This document shows positions 12,994 through 15,089 of a DNA stretch of 15,089 nucleotides, piece by piece (positions within the stretch are counted from its first letter, which is position 1; the number at the start of each line of letters is the position of its first letter). Source of the stretch: Pseudomonadota bacterium (lineage in GTDB: Bacteria > Pseudomonadota > Alphaproteobacteria > Caulobacterales > Caulobacteraceae). Position numbers and translations under genes: made by a program. The notes below the pieces were generated by a model. It did not search any database. It was not told the DNA's origin and saw only the letters and a list, made by a program, of their open reading frames with translations. The DNA lies in contig JAEYTM010000257.1 in NCBI GenBank assembly GCA_023434015.1, positions 1 through 15,089 on the forward strand, read 5' to 3'.

Positions 12994-14043
12994 CTACAGC
13001 CCTGTTAAAGGCGTCCACTCTTCAATGGATGGCAAGGGCGAGAATATGGCGTCGAGCATCGTCTCGCTGACCGCCTCCAGACTGGGCGGTTTCCACGCCG
13101 GGCGGTTGTCCTTGTCGATGATCAGGGCGCGCACGCCCTCGGCGAGATCGGGCCGCTGAACCACCCGCACGGCGATCCGGTACTCCATCGCCATGTTCTC
13201 GGCGAAGGACGCCGCCCGCGCGCCCAGCCGCAGTTGCCGGAAGGCCACCTTCATCGCCTGTGGGGACTTCGCCGCCAGCACCTCGCGTTGCGCCCTGGCC
13301 CAGTCCGTTCCGGCGGCCTCCAGAGCCGCCACGATGGCCTCGACGCTCTCGCGGTTGAACAGGCGGCCGATCTGATCCTGCTGCGCCGCCAGCGGGGGCC
13401 TGCCGGCGTCACCCTCGAACTCGGTGAGGATGGTCTCCACGCCTTCCGGATCGCGCAGCACGGCGGCCTTCAGATCTGGCAGCGCCCCGCTCTCCACATA
13501 GTCGGTGGCCACGCCCGTCAGCAGGCAGTCGGCGGCCTTGAGGCGCGCGCCGGTCAGGGCCAGCCACAGGCCGATGTGGTCGGGCATTCTCGGCAGATGC
13601 CAGCCGCCGCCGACGTCCGGGAACAGGCCGATGGCGGTCTCCGGCATCGCAAAGACGGTCCGCTCCGTGGCCAGCCGGAAACGGCAGGGCCGCGCCAGGC
13701 CGAAGCCGCCGCCCATGGTCACCCCGTCCAGCACCGCCAGGGTCGCCTTCGGATAGTGGAACAGCAGATGGTTGAGCCGGTATTCGGTGAGGAAGAACTC
13801 GCGCGCCGCACGGCCGTCGTCGGCCCCGCTCTGCCCCAGCATGCGGATGTCGCCGCCGGCGCAGAAGCCGCGCTCGCCGGCATGGTCCAGCATCACCAGC
13901 ACCACCGCGGCGTCGTCACGCCAGGCGATCAGCGCCTCGGTCATCTCGCGGCACATCCGGGTCGTCAGGGCGTGCAGCGCCTGGGGGCGATTGAGGCTGA
14001 TCCGCCCGACGCGGCCCTCGACGCGGATCAGCACCTCACTCAT
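12994..14043 (-). CDS. 3-hydroxyisobutyryl-CoA hydrolase (enoyl-CoA hydratase/isomerase superfamily)
   Basis: The enzyme releases CoA from 3-hydroxyisobutyryl-CoA, giving the free acid used by MmsB. The 349-residue length fits hydrolases of the HIBCH type rather than ~260-residue enoyl-CoA hydratases. Crotonase-fold motifs are FCAGGDI (60-66, oxyanion hole), VTMGGGFGLARP (108-119) and the HIBCH-diagnostic MPETAIGLFPDVGGGWHLPRM (133-153). That last motif carries the expected Glu135 and Asp143 catalytic pair. The C-terminal region has RPDLAEGVRALIIDKDNRPAWKPP, also typical of hydrolases. The ATGA start overlaps the stop of the acyl-CoA dehydrogenase gene, so translation is coupled. A plain enoyl-CoA hydratase is the less likely alternative, given the length and the active-site pair. 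Confidence 0.92.
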   Translation of the reverse strand: MSEVLIRVEGRVGRISLNRPQALHALTTRMCREMTEALIAWRDDAAVVLVMLDHAGERGFCAGGDIRMLGQSGADDGRAAREFFLTEYRLNHLLFHYPKATLAVLDGVTMGGGFGLARPCRFRLATERTVFAMPETAIGLFPDVGGGWHLPRMPDHIGLWLALTGARLKAADCLLTGVATDYVESGALPDLKAAVLRDPEGVETILTEFEGDAGRPPLAAQQDQIGRLFNRESVEAIVAALEAAGTDWARAQREVLAAKSPQAMKVAFRQLRLGARAASFAENMAMEYRIAVRVVQRPDLAEGVRALIIDKDNRPAWKPPSLEAVSETMLDAIFSPLPSIEEWTPLTGL

Positions 14044-15089
14044 GGCCGCAGCAGCTCCCGCGCGACGATCACCCGCATGATCTCGTTGGTCCCTTCGAGA
14101 ATCTGGTGGACCCGCAGGTCGCGGACGATCCGCTCCAACGGATAATCACGCAGATAGCCGTAGCCGCCGTGCAGCTGTAGCGCCTGGTTGGCGACATCGA
14201 AGCCGGCGTCGGTGGCGAAACGCTTGGCCATGGCGCAGTAGCGCCTCGCCTGCGGGTCGCGCCGGTCCAGGGCGTCGGCGGCTCGCCGCACCATCAGCCG
14301 GGCCGCATCGAGCACAGTCGCCATGTCAGCAAGGCGCCATTGCAGGCCCTGGAAATCCTTCAGCGGCGAGCCGAACTGCTTGCGCGCCTGCAGATGCGCG
14401 GTGGCCGCGTCTAGCGCCAGGGCCGCGCCGCCCAGCGAGCAGGCGGCGATGTTGATCCGCCCGCCGTCCAGTCCGGCCATGGCCAAGCCGAACCCCTCGC
14501 ATTCCCTGCCGATGCGGTTCTCCGCCGGGACGCGGCAGTCGTCGAAGTTCACCTGCGCCGTCGGCTGGGCGTTCCAGCCCATCTTGCGCTCCTGCGCCCC
14601 GAACGACAGGCCTGGCGCGTTCTTCTCGACCACGAAGGCCGATATGCCCGAGGCGCCCGGACCGCCAGTGCGGGCCATGACGACATAGACGTCGGAGACC
14701 CCGGCGCCGGAGATGAAGGCCTTGGAGCCGTTCAGGACATAGGCCTCGCCGTCACGCTGAGCGCGGGTCGCGAGCGCCGCGGCGTCCGAGCCCGCGCCCG
14801 GCTCCGTCAGGCAGTAGCTGGCGATCAGCTCCATGCTCGCCAGCCGCGGCAGGTAGCGGCGACGAAGGTCCTCCTCGCCGAACCGGTCGATCATCCAGGC
14901 GGCCATGTTGTGGATCGACAGGAAGGCGGCCGTCGCCACGTCGCCATAGGAGAGCTGCTCGAAGACGATGGCCGCGTCGAGCCGCGACAATCCTGAGCCG
15001 CCGACGTCCTCGCGGACATAGAGGCCGCCATACCCCAGGGCCGCGGCCTTGCGCAGCATGTCGACGGGGAAGTGCTTCTCCTCGTCCCA
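14040..15089 (-). CDS. Acyl-CoA dehydrogenase, probably isobutyryl-CoA dehydrogenase (5' end outside window)
   Basis: This is an FAD enzyme that oxidises short branched acyl-CoA and passes electrons to ETF. The 349 visible residues start WDEEKHFPVDML at the window edge, and the frame is open through the edge, so roughly 30 N-terminal residues are missing. Motifs present are GGLYVREDVGGSGLSRLD, the FAD/substrate signature SYCLTEPGAGSDAAALAT, GSKAFISGAG, GGRINIAACSLGGA, the HGGYGYLRDYPLERIVRDLR segment, and EGTNEIMR, whose Glu is the usual catalytic base of this family. Similarity to mammalian isobutyryl-CoA dehydrogenase is seen at WDEEKHFPV and GGSGLSRLDAA. Its immediate neighbours, 3-hydroxyisobutyryl-CoA hydrolase and MmsB, support isobutyryl-CoA as the substrate. 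The exact acyl specificity is inferred. Confidence 0.93.
   Translation of the reverse strand, partial: WDEEKHFPVDMLRKAAALGYGGLYVREDVGGSGLSRLDAAIVFEQLSYGDVATAAFLSIHNMAAWMIDRFGEEDLRRRYLPRLASMELIASYCLTEPGAGSDAAALATRAQRDGEAYVLNGSKAFISGAGVSDVYVVMARTGGPGASGISAFVVEKNAPGLSFGAQERKMGWNAQPTAQVNFDDCRVPAENRIGRECEGFGLAMAGLDGGRINIAACSLGGAALALDAATAHLQARKQFGSPLKDFQGLQWRLADMATVLDAARLMVRRAADALDRRDPQARRYCAMAKRFATDAGFDVANQALQLHGGYGYLRDYPLERIVRDLRVHQILEGTNEIMRVIVARELLRP

Noticed and set aside
1..15089. Search for mobile elements, CRISPR repeats, tRNA or rRNA genes
   Set aside because: No transposase or integrase frames, regularly spaced repeats, or cloverleaf-like segments were seen. Composition is uniform and coding density is high throughout.

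Overview
This window is high-GC, densely packed chromosomal DNA. It most likely comes from an alphaproteobacterium of the Caulobacteraceae (Caulobacter/Phenylobacterium type). The evidence is the linked gene order glyA-nrdR-ribD-ribE-ribH-nusB-thiL, a MucR/Ros-family regulator beside an alphaproteobacterial-type 5-aminolevulinate synthase, a proton-pumping pyrophosphatase, and GTG/TTG starts with 4-base stop/start overlaps. The species cannot be read from the sequence. There is no phage, insertion sequence, CRISPR array, tRNA or rRNA; this is core chromosome.

Layout. 1-1183 (minus): the N-terminal third of the membrane pyrophosphatase hppA, preceded by a small exported FliL-like protein. 1297-2274 (plus): a Tat-type exported protein with two retropepsin-like aspartyl protease domains. 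It is divergent from the FliL-like gene and convergent with 2271-4028 (minus), a DEAD-box RNA helicase with a DbpA-type RNA-binding domain. The helicase has its own candidate promoter and a strong leader hairpin. 4125-9054 (minus): one tight operon-like run, in transcription order glyA, nrdR, a reductase-only ribD, ribE, ribH, nusB, thiL. 9232-9917 (plus): a MucR-like regulator that lacks both zinc-binding histidines, translationally coupled to an 84-residue protein of unknown function. 9914-11143 (minus): hemA. 11296-15089 (minus): a valine-degradation cluster, in transcription order acyl-CoA dehydrogenase (cut by the window edge), 3-hydroxyisobutyryl-CoA hydrolase, an exported methyltransferase-like protein, and mmsB.

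How the genes work together. The central operon combines one-carbon/glycine metabolism (GlyA), control of ribonucleotide reductase genes (NrdR), the later steps of riboflavin synthesis (RibD reductase, RibH, RibE), antitermination (NusB) and thiamine diphosphate formation (ThiL). HemA supplies 5-aminolevulinate for tetrapyrroles from glycine and succinyl-CoA. The right-hand cluster oxidises isobutyryl-CoA, hydrolyses 3-hydroxyisobutyryl-CoA and oxidises 3-hydroxyisobutyrate. The intervening methacrylyl-CoA hydratase and the final MmsA step are not in the window.

Most of the window is ordinary housekeeping. The points worth a second look are the zinc-ligand-free MucR and its coupled small partner, the RibD lacking its deaminase half, a signal-peptide-bearing methyltransferase inside a catabolic operon, GC-rich dyads directly abutting ribosome binding regions (deaD, hemA, also hppA), and two convergent gene pairs that share a single CTAG as both stop codons. 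No wholly new multi-gene system is evident; the MucR/84-residue pair is the best candidate for undescribed biology.
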